The translations under genes were made by a program, and so were the position numbers. The notes beneath the pieces are model-generated. The model had not been told where the DNA came from. It did no database searches and saw only the letters and a program-made list of their open reading frames with translations. From Aphelenchoides besseyi (lineage: Eukaryota; Nematoda; Chromadorea; Rhabditida; Aphelenchoididae): DNA of 64,000 nt. Positions 45,955 through 57,500 of the stretch are shown here, in pieces (position 1 is the first letter of the stretch; each line of letters begins with the position of its first letter). The stretch is from assembly GCA_024699855.1 (NCBI GenBank), contig JAMPIQ010000002.1, positions 3,658,001-3,722,000 on the forward strand, given 5' to 3'.

Positions 45955-47524
45955 ATGTCATACTACGCTCAGCCGTCGCAAAATCCCGGATTTCAACAGG
46001 GCTTTCAACCTCAAGGAAACAATCCGAACTATGGTTGGAACGCTGCTCAACCAAATGCTGCTCCTGGTTAGTTTTTGTTTGTACGTGTTTCTGCTCGTCT
46101 TGTGTGCAAATTCGAGACAACAATCAACCAACTGGAAAATCGAAAACAACAATTTTTGCTAATTTCGAGTTTCATTTTGTCGATCACAACGTTTGTTTTT
46201 GGTCGAAATCTGAGAATCTCGAACCACGTAATTTTTCACAAATGTATAGCGAATGTAAGTTGTAACGTCTGTTGTCTTGGGTTTGTTGTTTTGCGTTGAA
46301 TTGGTTACTGCTTTGGCTACAAGTTTGTCCCAAAATGTTCATTTTTGTCAAATTCCACAGCTTCAAATAAGCACTAACCGTTCAACCATCACATTGTTTG
46401 ATATTGTATTGTGCTACAGCTACCACAACATATCAATCGGTTCCAGCGTTTGGCGATGATCCGGAGAGCGGTCCGAAAGTCGACGTTAATTTCAATGACC
46501 AAACGATTCGTGCCGCTTTTGTTCGTAAGGTAAGCGTATTCAACTGATTGATATTGAGATTCTAATTGATGTTTACAGGTCTTCATTTTGGTCGGAATCA
46601 TGTTGAGTGTCGTTGCGATTATGACAGCGATTCCATTCTTCCATCAACCGACCATGCTATACGTTCGAAACTCGCCCGGACTGTATTGGCTTTCGTATGG
46701 CACGTTCTTTGTTACTTAGTGAGTGAATGAGGTTACTCGCTTATTCTAATTGCTGTTTTAGCCTCGTTTTGATGTGCTGTGAATCGGTTCGCCGTTCCTT
46801 CCCAAGCAACTTAATCGCAACTGCAATTCTTACTTTGGCCATTGGGTAGAGCATCTTTTGTGATGTTTTATTAGTTTAATTTCATTATTTTAGATACATG
46901 ACTATGATGATTACCGCGATGTATCAAATCGAATCGATTTTGATGTGCTTAATCATCACTTCGGTCTGTTGTGGTGGTATCATCGTTTTTGCAACTGTTA
47001 CTAAACGCGATCTCACTTCAATGATCGGTGTTGTGGCGATTCTGGGTCTTTTTGTTTTTGTATTTGGATTGGTTGCTATCGTCGGAGTTATGGTGTTCCA
47101 CGCTCGCTGGTTTGTTGATTTTGGCTGTAATTTAAATTCTGGGAGGTTTTTAGGATGTACACTTTGTACGCTGGAGCTGCTGCACTTCTCTTCATGGCAT
47201 ACTTGGCAATCGATATTCAAATGCTCATGGGTGGACGAAAATTCGAGCTCTCACCCGAAGATCACATCTTTGCGGCTATTCAAATCTTCATGGATATCAT
47301 CTACATTTTCTGGTAACAATCTTTAAGCTTGCTTTCATTAATTTTGTTGATTTCAGGATGTTACTTTCGCTCTTTGGTAATTCCAAGTAAGTTGATTGAT
47401 TGTAGTTAACAACCGGGGGTTAGTGATCTCTAGTCGATTAACTTTGGGATCGATAGTCGTAGATTTAAATTCTATTCAATTTGATTAACCCAACTCTTAA
47501 CTCCTGATTTTCAGCCGTAATTGA
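45955..47524 (+). CDS. TMBIM / Lifeguard (Bax inhibitor-1 family) membrane protein
   Basis: ATG at 45955 gives a Gln/Pro/Asn-rich cytosolic start (MSYYAQPSQNPGFQQGFQPQ), then FNDQTIRAAFVRKVFILVG, the family's entry to TM1. Seven helices follow, including SYGTFFVTYLVLMCCE, LIATAILTLAIGYMTMM, TSVCCGGIIVFATVTK and YAGAAALLFMAYLAIDIQML, with the closing motif GGRKFELSPEDHIFAAIQIF and DIIYIFWMLLSLFGN. About 285 residues. Family knowledge: ER/Golgi Ca2+-leak and anti-apoptotic proteins. The intron before MYTLYAG uses a GTTTGT donor. The end is either TAA at 47388-47390 or, with one more spliced exon (TTTTCAG at 47514), TGA at 47522-47524. Confidence 0.9.
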
Positions 47525-48131
47525 AGAGCATGTCTCATGCCGTACTCGCTTTTCTCTTGTCCATTTAGAAATCTTTGCTTCTCTCTCTCTCGTAGTTATC
47601 CGTGTTTTCTTCTCGACATAAACGATAATCGAATTTTGGATCAAACATGATGGTACAATGCCTATGGATTATCAGCATGTTTTATCACTTTCTGTTTAAT
47701 TTCTTTCGAATGTTTCTGTACATTGTTTTCGAGTAAGCTTCTATTTTCGTTCTATTCGTACGATTGTGCTTAACAGAATGCTGTTGACTATTTCTGTCGC
47801 TTATAGGATTAATTAAAACCGATTTCAGCAATTAACTTCAACCACGGCTATTGCTTTCCAACCAAATGGCCGTCAACTGAGTATACAACACGAAAGCTTT
47901 TCGATTTCTTCCAACATCTTTCAATACACTCAAATTAGTGGTCACTTTCCGCTTTCTGTACATGACCGTCTCAAAATCTTCAATAGTTACGACTATTTAT
48001 TCGAATTTTTTGTACAATAAAGATTGATCACACAGTCGTGAATAACCACAGAAGCCCAAGAAAACTCAACAATAAATAATAATAAACCTGGTTGAATGGT
48101 GAGCAAAACGTACGAACAGTTCCTCATTGAA
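47525..48131. other. 3' flanks of TMBIM and MCFD2 genes
   Basis: Converging gene ends; AT-rich; no coding sequence seen. Confidence 0.5.
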
Positions 48132-51100
48132 TCAAAAGGCTTTTTTGACGTATTCTGCAAACTGAATCTTTCCATCATTATCGAAATCCATCTCCTTCAA
48201 GACGCTATCAACGAGAGTCTCCAGATCTTCATCGCTCATCACTTTACGTAATCTTGCATTACTTTCATCGTCGTGATTATGCGTAATTGCCTAGAAGTGT
48301 AGTGGTATATAAATAGGAATTCTAGCGCAGCATGCTGAAAATAAACAGTCACTTCGCTTTAGCAGCAAAACCCAACATTTTTCTTTTAAACTTTATTTGT
48401 ACGCATTCAAAGCAGCGCGCAGACGCACTTTCGACCTTTTCGTCTGCATGATACGATTAAAATGATTCGAAAATTGAAGCAAATTCAACGCTGAATATGA
48501 CATTCAATGATCGCGGCTTCGGAATGCGGCGAATCTTTGATGGAATGACATTCACATCGTCCCAATCGACATCGGCCTGTGAACGTGTGGGCATCGAAGT
48601 CTCTTTCAGCCCACGAATGTCGTCTAACTCAACGCACGATTGCAAAAACGAACTCCGAAAGTACGCGCAATTGATCGGCAAATTTTCCGCCGATATCATT
48701 AGAACTCAAAACGACGAGGATTGTTTGCGATCGAAAAAGAAGAAACACGAAAACGTATACTCTCGACCGACGAAGCGAGAAAAAACACGTACGTTGCAGA
48801 GAAAAAAGCCGGAACGCAGTTGGAAGGTTCGATTAAAAGCGGAAAAACAGTCCAATTTGCGCGAATGTCATACAAGGGAACTTACTTTTGTTACCATACA
48901 CCACACCGCACTATGCGACAAGGCAGTCAATCAGCATACCGAATTCAAACGCACTTGCAATCAGCTCGCAAAGTAAATCGAAACAAAGCACATCATCTTA
49001 ACGCAATAAGTGAGTTATTACAATCATGTGATAAGACGATCGTAAAAATGATATGTTCAAAGAACTCTATAAGGGTTCAGTTGTGACTCGCGGATAACAT
49101 GGCTATAAGAACTGAGTAGTTCTACATACTGCTCAATTATTTAAATCAAAGAACAACCATTGTTGTTCGCAATTTCTCATGCACTCAGATACCCAAAAAC
49201 TTATTCATCTCTCAACTATGAGAGTATGGAATGTTTTGCGATATTGGTGGTTTTGTATTTACATTTTTCTTATTGACCTTTTCGCTTTAACTGTTTGCTA
49301 TCTAATTGACGAGAAAATCGGTCGGTTTTACTTCGAAGTACAGTAAAATTTTTGGGCTCATCCAACGGTCGATCATGCGCAAAAGTGGCCGGAACAATGC
49401 AGCTGTTCGATCAGCAGTTAAATTCGACGGCACGGACGACGTTGGCCAGTGCTTTTGCTTTATTGTTGGCTGCGCAATTCGCACAACGCGCTCAACATTC
49501 CGTTCATTTCTAGACGCAATCGGCTGTCGGCGCTTTTGCCATTTCTCTCACTCCGATGGAGAAAACGGAAGCTGACGACGTTTCCGATGTTCATTTTGGT
49601 TGTGCTTCTTTTTGACTCCAGCCATTCAATTTGTTGATCATTTACTTATCACAAACAGTCGTCAAATTGATCGTCTGTACAATCACATCGCTGGGCTTTA
49701 CAATCTTTTCGTGCAGTTCTCCCACCGAAATTTGCCAGTCGCTTTGCTTCCAAGTTGACTTTACGGTTCTCAATTTTTGATAAAAATTTTCCACAGGATC
49801 CGGCGATTGCTCGGAGTTTCCGCGCAAGAGCAGCCGTTCGACCAGTTTCCGCGTTTCGTGTTCGTTTTGGAAATTGATTGAATTTGATATGCGGCTTTTT
49901 ATTGCCATTCGACTGTTTTTTGTTTCTTTTTCACGTGCGCCGCGTTTGTTTGTAGGTTTATTTGATGATTTGTTTTTTAGAATGCAGTACGAGTCGAACT
50001 CGTATTTGTTGGTCGAGTTAATGGTGTTTTTAGTGATTATTGCGTGGCAGTTGAATCATACGATAAATAAACGCGCCCGTGGAATCAACCGCGCGTTCGA
50101 TCCTGTTGTAATGTTTGTATTACAAGGATTGCGTAAGTTAAAATGATTAGTTCGAGGTACAGGATTGTTTTAGACCAGGAAACCTCCCGAATGCTCACGG
50201 AACCGTCGGAGTGAGAGAAATGGCAAAAGTGCCGACAGCCGATTGCGTCTAGAAATGAACGGAATGTTGAGCGCGTTGTGCGAATTGCGCAGCCAACAAT
50301 AAAGCAAAAGCACTTGGCAACAGTTTGATTTTAGCCGACCGTTTGAAAAAAATGGTCGACCATTGGTTTTGTTGCAGCCAAAAGAAACTGCGCTGCAGAA
50401 AAGGAGTTTGTAGAAGAGAAACATCCGATTAGACGTTTCTCTGTGGAAATCACTTGCGCGTTTGCTTTATTTTGATAGCGTGAATGTAAATCGTGTGTTG
50501 AATTCGCTTTAATCGTGTCGTGAAATGAAATGCGCTTTTTAATTGCGTGTTTTAGATGGTAATTTGCGACCGTGAAATTAGAGCGGCCATGTGGGCCGTG
50601 TTGATTGCCAATGGCATGTGCTTTGTGGTTGTTTAAATCTTGAAAACAATTGGATTCGATTCTCATTAACGACCTGAAGGTTTAAGGAATCCAATTAATA
50701 CCGTTCATTAACGATTCGAGTTAAGATGGCGGACAAGGAAGCTGAAGTGGAGTTGTCGGACAACCTGATCAACGAAAGCTCTATCAAACACGCTTTTCTT
50801 CTTCCGTCAGATGCTATTATCTCGCTGAGCTATGAAGCGGATGGACGGCGAAAAGGATGCGAGTAAGTTTCATTTTGTGTTATTTTTGATTGTATTTGAA
50901 TCAATTTAAGGTGAATGAAACCGGAACTGCCTTTTTGTTGCCAAATGACTGGCCAAATTTGCAGTTCTTTGTCGAATGAAATATTCCCACTCGGCCAGCA
51001 ACTCCAATGAACCGAGCCGTGAACAACCGCCTAATTAATCCATATTATCCAGCATGTAAGATTTAACTCAGATTCATATTTTATACTTATAATCTCTTTT

Positions 51101-54100
51101 TTTTACTCCCACCAGATCCTGCCCCAACGGCGGAAGCTGTCATCAAGTGGATGTTCTTTTTGTACGACGACATCGGAAAACCAACTGTAATTTGCCTGCA
51201 TCTGCGCTACCTCGTTACATTTCGGCACGGAACTCATCTTCAGTCAAGATTGGCGACAAATTAAAAATTTACAAAGTAGAAAAAGAGAGCAATGAGCAAG
51301 TCGGAATTGATGTTTGCGTGGTCAAAGTTAATGAAGCGCTTGATTTTGTTTTGCTCAAGAGCGAGTCCAATGTTGCCGAGGTAAAATATTTCTCATAGTT
51401 TATGGAATAGTTGTTATTGCGCATTTTTAGCATGGACCTTCGGTTGCACGAGCTCGAGAGTCGGAATCGTTTACTTTAGCTGGATTTGATAATACACAAG
51501 GGAGCCTTTCTTATTTGCCCGGAACAATTCATTCCGTTCGCGATTTTTATTTGACTTTTGAGGGCAATGTTTAACAAAAGGGTCCATTCATTTTGGGCAC
51601 TCACCGAAGTTCAAGAGGTGACTCAGGTAAAAATGGTTACCTTTTTTGGTCAATTAAAAGTAAAACTTTTAGGTGGCGATATTTGGGGTTCCCGTGGACT
51701 GATTGGAATGAACGTAGCTTGCACGACAATGCCACTGCAATTTCATCGTTTAGCGATTTCTGAAGCGGCCAATTTTAGTCCAAAGAACACCATTTCATCT
51801 GATTTTCGATTCAAGGAGGCGTATATGGTATGTTTTTAAAGAAACTGATTCAGTTAACAAGGTTTTGTTTAGGAGGAACTTGACAAAGAACGCAGAAAAG
51901 AAAAAGTGGCATCGCCTCCGCAGAAGAAGCCTCATTACATGGTCGAATTTGACGGAGTTAGCACCAGTTATGGAAATCTTTATTAGAGTAGTTTGTTCGT
52001 TGTCTTGTAGTCCAATAAAGATTATCTAAGTTTAAATTTTATTTTGAAAGAAGGCAGAATTGAAGGTAAATTTTTGAGTAATGTGTGCGTTGGAAATTGA
52101 ACATTGAGCACAATTAAACATGTCATTTTCACGGGCTTTTATATGTGTTTTAGGATGCAAATATGACAATTCAGAGAGTTTATTTATAAAAATATGCGGT
52201 GCGTCAGGGAGACATTTTACGCAAGAGCTTGTGCATAGGGTATATTTTCTAATTTTTATAGGCAGTTTATGCATAAAATCTGCAAAGCGACAGGATGCGC
52301 TAGAAGCCCTCTACAGTAGCGAGCAAAAATCTGGACACTTTTTTATGTTCAGTTAGAAGCGCATTTAGTTGCGCTGTTGTTTGCGCATTTAAAAAAAGTT
52401 GTTTAAAGAAATGTAGAGCATTGTCTTAGCTTCAATTTGACACCAAATACGCATTATTCTGAACGTTCTCTATAGAAATTGGTTTTGACAACAGCAAATC
52501 GGTTGAAAAATCTCGAGCAAAAATCTGGACACTTTTACAGACATATGAAACAAACAGAAGAAAAGTCGGTTTATTTGGCTGATTTTAATAAGTTGAGATC
52601 AATATTTTGTCGCGGATCCTTTTTGCTTGATTACGGCTGCGCACCGGCGGGGCATTGACTCGATCAATTTGGAAAAATATAAAGTGGGGATTTGAGACCA
52701 TTGATACGAAAGTTCAGCGAAAAGTTCTTCCCGTTTTTTGAACTTTTTACCACGGAGACCTTCTTGGAGTTTTGACCAAAGATTTTCAATAGGGTTGAGG
52801 TCCGGAGACTGAGCCGGCCACGGTAAAACTTTCACTTTCTTTGACCCGAGAAATTTTTTGACCGATTTGGCGGTATGTTTGAGATCATTGTCGTGTTGAA
52901 AAACCCATCCCGGAGTCCCTTTTTGTTGTGCCCAAGGTAACAGATAGTTTCCAAGATATTCTTGTACTTGAATTGATCCATGATACCGTCAATTTGAAAC
53001 AACGGACCCAACCCTTCCAGACTAAAACAGCCCCAGACCATGACATTACCACCGCCGTGTGTTTTACCGTACCAATAGTGTACTTCGGATCAAATCGAGT
53101 GTTGGACGGACGACGGACGTAACGAATACCATCAGAATTGCACAGATTGAACTTTGATTCGTCGCTCCAAATAACTTTCTTCCAGTCGTCGATCGTCCAT
53201 TGCGCATGCTCTCGGGCAAAAGCCAGTCGTTTCTTCTTGTTGATTTCAGAGATGAACGGTTTCTTGGCAGCGATTTGACCATGTAATCCAACTTCTGATA
53301 AGCGTCTTCGAACTGTGTGAACTTGAATTTGTGAGACGCCGGCTTCTGTGGCGAATTCGGATGCCGATAATTTCGGGTCTTTTTTGAAACACGCACAAGT
53401 TTACGGTCGGTTCTAAACGCACTGAACAATAGTAGAAGTTTAAAACTAATCCCGACGATGTCTTACGTGGTCGTCCACGTTTTTCATCATTCACCGGCTT
53501 CTTGGCACGTACGTAAACTTTCCGGACGGCACTTTTGCCCATTGATACGCGATTTCCAATTTCTTCGAATGTCAGCTCGTCAACATCTCGCAATTTTAGA
53601 ATCAACTGCTCGATTTGTAGACTAGTTTTAACTCTTGGAGTCATTGCAGTAAATGAATAACAAAAACAATGAAAAACAATGGGGAAACCGAAAGAAATTT
53701 CTTATAAGAAAAAAAGTGTCCAGATTTTTGCTCGAGATTTTTCAACCGATTTGCTGTTGTCAAAACCAATTTCTATAGAGAACGTTCAGAATAATGCGTA
53801 TTTGGTGTCAAATTGAAGCTAAGACAATGCTCTACATTTCTTTAAACAACTTTTTTTAAATGCGCAAACAACAGCGCAACTAAATGCGCTTCTAACTGAA
53901 CATAAAAAAGTGTCCAGATTTTTGCTCGCTACTGTATATATACTACTAGTGTCAATGTGAGAACTAAGGATTCATTACCTTCAAAATCTCTAAACCATCC
54001 AAACTGGAGTCTCGATTCAAATCGTGAAGTTTGAAGTAGTGAAACTTTCTCTGCTGTTCATTCAACTGTTGAACTTTCACCTTGTCTTTTAAGTGCTGAG

Positions 54101-54291
54101 CGATATGTCTACACAATCAGAATTTTATTCAATTCAATTACTCACTCTTCATCATTGATGGCATCTCGACTTGCAAATCGTCGTTGTGCTGAAATGACTT
54201 CTGACTATCTATTAAGAGTCTCTCGTAACTTACCACTTAGTTTGCTGTTTAGAACGCAAATTATTGTCACACAAAGAACTGAAACTTTCAT
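48132..54291 (-). CDS. MCFD2: MCFD2-like EF-hand protein, interrupted by a 5.7-kb intron
   Basis: Exon 1 (54291-54234) is a signal peptide MKVSVLCVTIICVLNSKLS. Exon 2 reads QRRFASRDAINDE; exon 3 reads HIAQHLKDKVKVQQL and the first EF hand (FKLHDLNRDSSLDGLEILK). Then an intron of 5,688 nt (53978-48291) and the last exon AITHNHDDES...MSDEDL, second EF hand (EMDFDNDGKIQFAEYVKKAF), stop at 48132-48134. About 128 residues, matching human MCFD2 (EHIMEHLEG; HYFKMHDYDGNNLLDGLEL; AITHVH; MSEDEL). Known role: ER-Golgi partner of the LMAN1 lectin for glycoprotein export. Other introns here are about 40 nt. The big intron hosts a Tc1-like element, a foldback and other ORFs (listed separately). Splice phases agree across it. 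Confidence 0.85.
48457..48699 (-). CDS. Hypothetical intronless ORF inside MCFD2 intron
   Basis: ATG (48699) begins MISAENLPINCAYFRSSFLQ and runs 80 codons through QADVDWDDVNVIPSKIRRI. Polar, mixed-charge, protein-like; no family recognised, no splice sites needed. It may be a remnant of an insertion. Confidence 0.25.
   Translation of the reverse strand: MISAENLPINCAYFRSSFLQSCVELDDIRGLKETSMPTRSQADVDWDDVNVIPSKIRRIPKPRSLNVIFSVEFASIFESF
48721..49086 (+). CDS. Hypothetical intronless ORF inside MCFD2 intron
   Basis: A 121-codon open frame, Lys/Arg/Gln-rich (EKEETRKRILSTDEARKN; GTYFCYHTPHRTMRQGSQ; KVNRNKAHHLNAISELL). The first ATG in frame is internal (near 48867). It partly overlaps another plus frame (48497-48976), so which is real is unsure. 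No family recognised. Confidence 0.25.
   Translation: MFAIEKEETRKRILSTDEARKNTYVAEKKAGTQLEGSIKSGKTVQFARMSYKGTYFCYHTPHRTMRQGSQSAYRIQTHLQSARKVNRNKAHHLNAISELLQSCDKTIVKMICSKNSIRVQL
49642..49908 (-). CDS. Hypothetical 88-codon ORF in foldback centre
   Basis: MAIKSRISNSINFQNEHETR onwards, KLVERLLLRGNSEQSPDPV, SDWQISVGELHEKIVKPSDV, ends VCDK-stop. No intron, no family recognised; the composition is convincingly protein-like. It diverges from the plus-strand ORF starting nearby. Confidence 0.35.
   Translation of the reverse strand: MAIKSRISNSINFQNEHETRKLVERLLLRGNSEQSPDPVENFYQKLRTVKSTWKQSDWQISVGELHEKIVKPSDVIVQTINLTTVCDK
49890..50146 (+). CDS. Hypothetical membrane ORF in foldback centre
   Basis: ATG near 49890 encodes MRLFIAIRLFFVSFSRAPRL, a Phe-rich stretch, a strong TM segment (LLVELMVFLVIIAWQL) and a basic tail. 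T-rich codons (TTT, TTG, GTT) differ from flanking worm genes. No family recognised. Confidence 0.3.
50725..51986 (+). CDS. Trypsin-fold serine peptidase-like gene nested in MCFD2 intron (possibly broken)
   Basis: ATG at 50725: MADKEAEVELSDNLINESSI, then after an intron NETGTAFLLPNDWPNLQFF, reminiscent of the GTGFL strand of chymotrypsin-like peptidases, VNEALDFVLLKSES (DxxLL catalytic-Asp strand), and GTHRSSRGDSG joined across a 46-nt intron (51627-51672) to GDIWGSRGLIGMNVAC: the GDSGG serine motif. The end reads EELDKERRKEK...GNLY, TAG 51984-51986; AATAAA near 52012. The His loop is not obvious. Exon 2 has an in-frame TGA (50977-50979) and the first junction leaves the wrong phase, so part may be degraded. 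Similar in style to FAM111/HtrA-like intracellular peptidases, inferred weakly. Confidence 0.45.
52314..53934 (-). mobile_element. Tc1-like DNA transposon with long IR/DR ends
   Basis: 1,621 bp bounded by TA target duplications (52312-52313 and 53935-53936). Both ends read CAGTAGCGAGCAAAAATCTG inward. The inverted repeats are about 220 bp each and contain a second, inner copy of GAGCAAAAATCTGGACAC, the IR/DR arrangement seen in some Tc1 elements. It encodes a DD34E-type transposase on the minus strand. The insertion sits 39 nt from the MCFD2 intron edge. Both arms are almost identical, so it looks young although the ORF is broken. Confidence 0.95.
52599..53644 (-). pseudogene. Tc1-like transposase, frameshifted
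   Basis: ATG at 53644. The paired HTH region has ELTFEEIGNRVSMGKSAVRK and a GRPRKTS hook. Catalytic landmarks appear in different frames: WSDESKFN (first Asp), QHDNDLKHTAKS (second Asp) and PAQSPDLNPIENLW (Glu), ending KGSATKY at 52599. A possible small intron lies after GRPRKTS. Frame breaks are near 53380 (an A run), 53058 (a CACAC duplication) and 52960, so this copy cannot make full-length enzyme without other intact copies. Confidence 0.9.
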
Positions 54292-54542
54292 TGCCGATTC
54301 AAAACTCGTGGAATTGCGGAGAATGGAAACGTGGCGAAAACACTTAGCAGTCTCGATCGCTTTTTTTGATAACACGAACGATCAGTCGAAAGCAAAACAA
54401 TTTGAAAGAGCAGCAGCCGATTTCTGAACTATTTACTTGGATAACAACAAACAATTGTGAGAGTAGCAAACAATTAAAGCGAAATATTAACTTATGATTA
54501 AATAGTGATCGATATGAAGTCTGGGTAACATCTTCAACACAA

Positions 54543-57500
54543 TTAGGCATTTACACGTTGGAACTCGAGAGATGTATTCTCGTAGTTCAAATTCGAACTC
54601 AAGTGAACAAAATCGACTTGATTATCCGCATCTCGTGGAAGAGGAGGAATAGCTTCATCGTGAGTTTGTTGGGTTCCATATCTGAAATAGCACTGTTGGC
54701 AAAGATACAAGACCATAAACATACGCAGCATCAAAAACATCTCGACCACGTTGCGCGTATCCTTCGGCAACAAAAACGGGAGTTGGAAGACTAAAAGATG
54801 TGTGTTATGACTTGAAATGAATGTTCAATTACCTTGTGGCACGGCTCACAATCTGATGTTCAAAGGCCAATGCGTTGGTGAAGCCTTCAATCAAGTCCAT
54901 GGAACTGTTGCTCTCGTCCAAAAGAATGGTGTAACGAGGAACTCGTCCAGTTCCTTTCAAGGCCGAATGTGACATCTGATAGAATTCGCTGAAAAGAGAG
55001 TGATTTATGGTTTTATCCACCGTTGTGCCAAATGGAACATTGTACTCGTAATCTTTGGCATCGTTCTTCGGAAACTAAAAAAGTTTTTTAAAGTACATTT
55101 CAGTTATTTGGACTTACGGTTTTCGGGAACAATCGCACGTTGTTGTATTTGTGGACAGCCATTAGAATCAATGAAATATCTCCGTCGTTGTTTGCATCGC
55201 GAATGCCTTTTTTGATCATTGGAATGGCCAACTTGTAAGCGTTTTCGAATTGTCCTTCAGTAAGTCCCGTATAATAGAATACGACTTTCTCCGGCATTTT
55301 TCCACGTTTAGCCGCGAAAGTGGAAACACAACGTTTGAAGATCGATTGCAGTTGTGCGTAGAACTCCGAGCGATAGGCAACGGTGTAGACAAAGTCGCCA
55401 ATGAACGTGTTGTAGTTCTCGACCATGTTCGCTGAGAAGCCCAGAACCCCCGGTTTTTCATCTTTGATTGACTTGACACGATCAGTAACCTAAACAGTCG
55501 ATCAATAGAAGAGTTAAACACATCTGAACTTACAGACTTGGATCCCGGCTGGTTGGTGTTGATGCCGATGAAGAGCGAGTTTTCGAGCTCATGTTGAACT
55601 TCTGGGTTGCGGTCCTTGACTTCGTAGTTCAAACCACCCAACTTCAAATTCGTTTTCGCGACGTAGTTCTCCAAAGTCGCTGTGCCACGATTCATCATTT
55701 TACGAACGGTACCCACTTTCACATCTTGTGTAACAACATTGTAGCGATGCTCACACATTTTCATGACCGCTGAAATTGGCTATTTAGTTTCATCTGACTT
55801 TGCTTACCGTGTTGGCGAGTGATATTTTCTGGTGATATGAAGTAACACAAATGAATGTTGTTTTCCGCGCTGTATCTTATGCAGCTTATGACTTCATCCT
55901 CATAGTAAGTTCCAAAGTCAACGCATTCTCCTAAATCCATTCCCATTTTTTTAGCTGTTTCGACTAGTTGGCTAATAAATGCTTTCAATTGCTCGTCACT
56001 AAACGCTGGAGAACACTGAGTTCGCAACTGATACAAACAAAATCCAGTCTTCTTCACCGATGGATTCACGAATTTGCTCATTCGCCACGCGGCTTCTCCA
56101 CGCACGGTATCTGCCGGTCCATTTGCGTAGTGCATTCGCGGTGGCATCAAAACGCGCGATTCGACAGACAACGTCGCTTTGCTGAACTTTATGCCTGCTT
56201 CTGAAGTGTGTTTGGAGCTGTGAAGTTTGATGGCTTGGGCTGCGTTTTCGTTCTCCACACGCATAACATCCGGACGAATAGCGCACTCCTGAAAGTCACA
56301 CATCTCTAATGTTTGATTGGTCGACTTACTCGGATCATAGCCGCCTTGGATGAAGCATCCATTTGTTCAACGGTTACAGCCTGAAAACAAAGTGCTAAGA
56401 GAAGGTACACTCCAGACCACTTACTTGGTTGTCGGCAACACGAAGCAACTCTGGTGGATAGTAGCTCCAGATGCTGCCTCGTTTGACAGCCACCAAATGG
56501 GCGTTCGGGAATTCCAAGACTCCGTACTAGAAGCTCATAATTGGCTTGTTGATCATTAATAGACACAAACCTTGCCAGCAAAATACTGAGCCACAGTCTC
56601 GTTTCGCTCTACGATGATGTTCGTGTTTGCGGTCGTTTTATCAAAGTGTTTCAATTCGATTCGACGAAACGACCTGTGTTCTCCCGGGTAATAGACGTCG
56701 AAGAGGAGCTTCTTGAACGTGCGATTCAGAGTTTTGAGATCGTTTTCATTGCACTGACCATTCGCGAATCTTTGGGCTATTGGTTGAGTTCGATCGTGTT
56801 GTCGAATGACGTCCATAAGTTTGAGAACCGAGTGGAATGGCGAGTGTTTGGCTAGCAAGTTCAATGAGTTTCGGTCACAATTAAGCGTTACCTTCGAGCA
56901 TCAGTGCAACCACGCGCTGATCTTGCGCACTGTTTTGATTCTTGAATCCTTCAATCAACATGGCACTCTTCTGAACACCCGAAGCCAAGTACTTGGAACC
57001 ACCACGATCGAGATTCTTTTCGGGAAGACCATGCGCTTGTCCATCCATGAAATAGGCAGTAGATCCTTTCAGAGTCAAAAACTCCTTTCTGCAAGCACAC
57101 AACAATGCAACCAAGCTTGTTTGGTTGGACTTACTCCGAGAACATTGGGTACTGATTGACGGCCAATTCGATGAAACCGAGAACCGAACGATCGCGTTTC
57201 ATTGTTTCCGGATCAATCAACGTTTCCAGATCATTCAATTTGATCTTCTGAGCACTTTCCTTCACTTGCTTCAACTCGAGGGTCACGGATTGCAAGTTGC
57301 CAGGAAGTTGAACTCGTTCATTTTGCTCCACGATCAAGTGAATTTGATCTTTGTTTGTTGGAAAATCAATGGGCTCCAGTGTGAAGAGAATCGATTGCAG
57401 GTCGTAGTAGACGGTTGAGTTCTTGAAGATGGCTTTGTACTGTTCGAGAATAATTCGAAAGACGTGACGACAGATGCCGATGCGATCCGCGATCACAGCC

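Larger units (their letters stand above)
49441..50322. repeat. Foldback: ~120-bp inverted repeat arms around a ~640-bp centre
   Basis: Left arm 49441-49562 and right arm about 50203-50322 are near-perfect reverse complements (shared core CTTTTGCTTTATTGTTGGCT through GCCATTTCTCTCACTCCGA) with only a few mismatches. The centre carries two divergent ORFs. This could be a foldback transposon, a MITE-like or viral remnant, or a source of long hairpin RNA. The reverse-complement reading of the left arm continues into a protein-like frame (WQKRRQPIASRNERNVERVV) beyond the repeat. Confidence 0.65.

Noticed and set aside
49346..49356. AATTTTTGG, an exact Sm-site consensus
   Set aside because: No leader, stem-loops or 3' hairpin around it, and it falls inside a protein-like minus frame.
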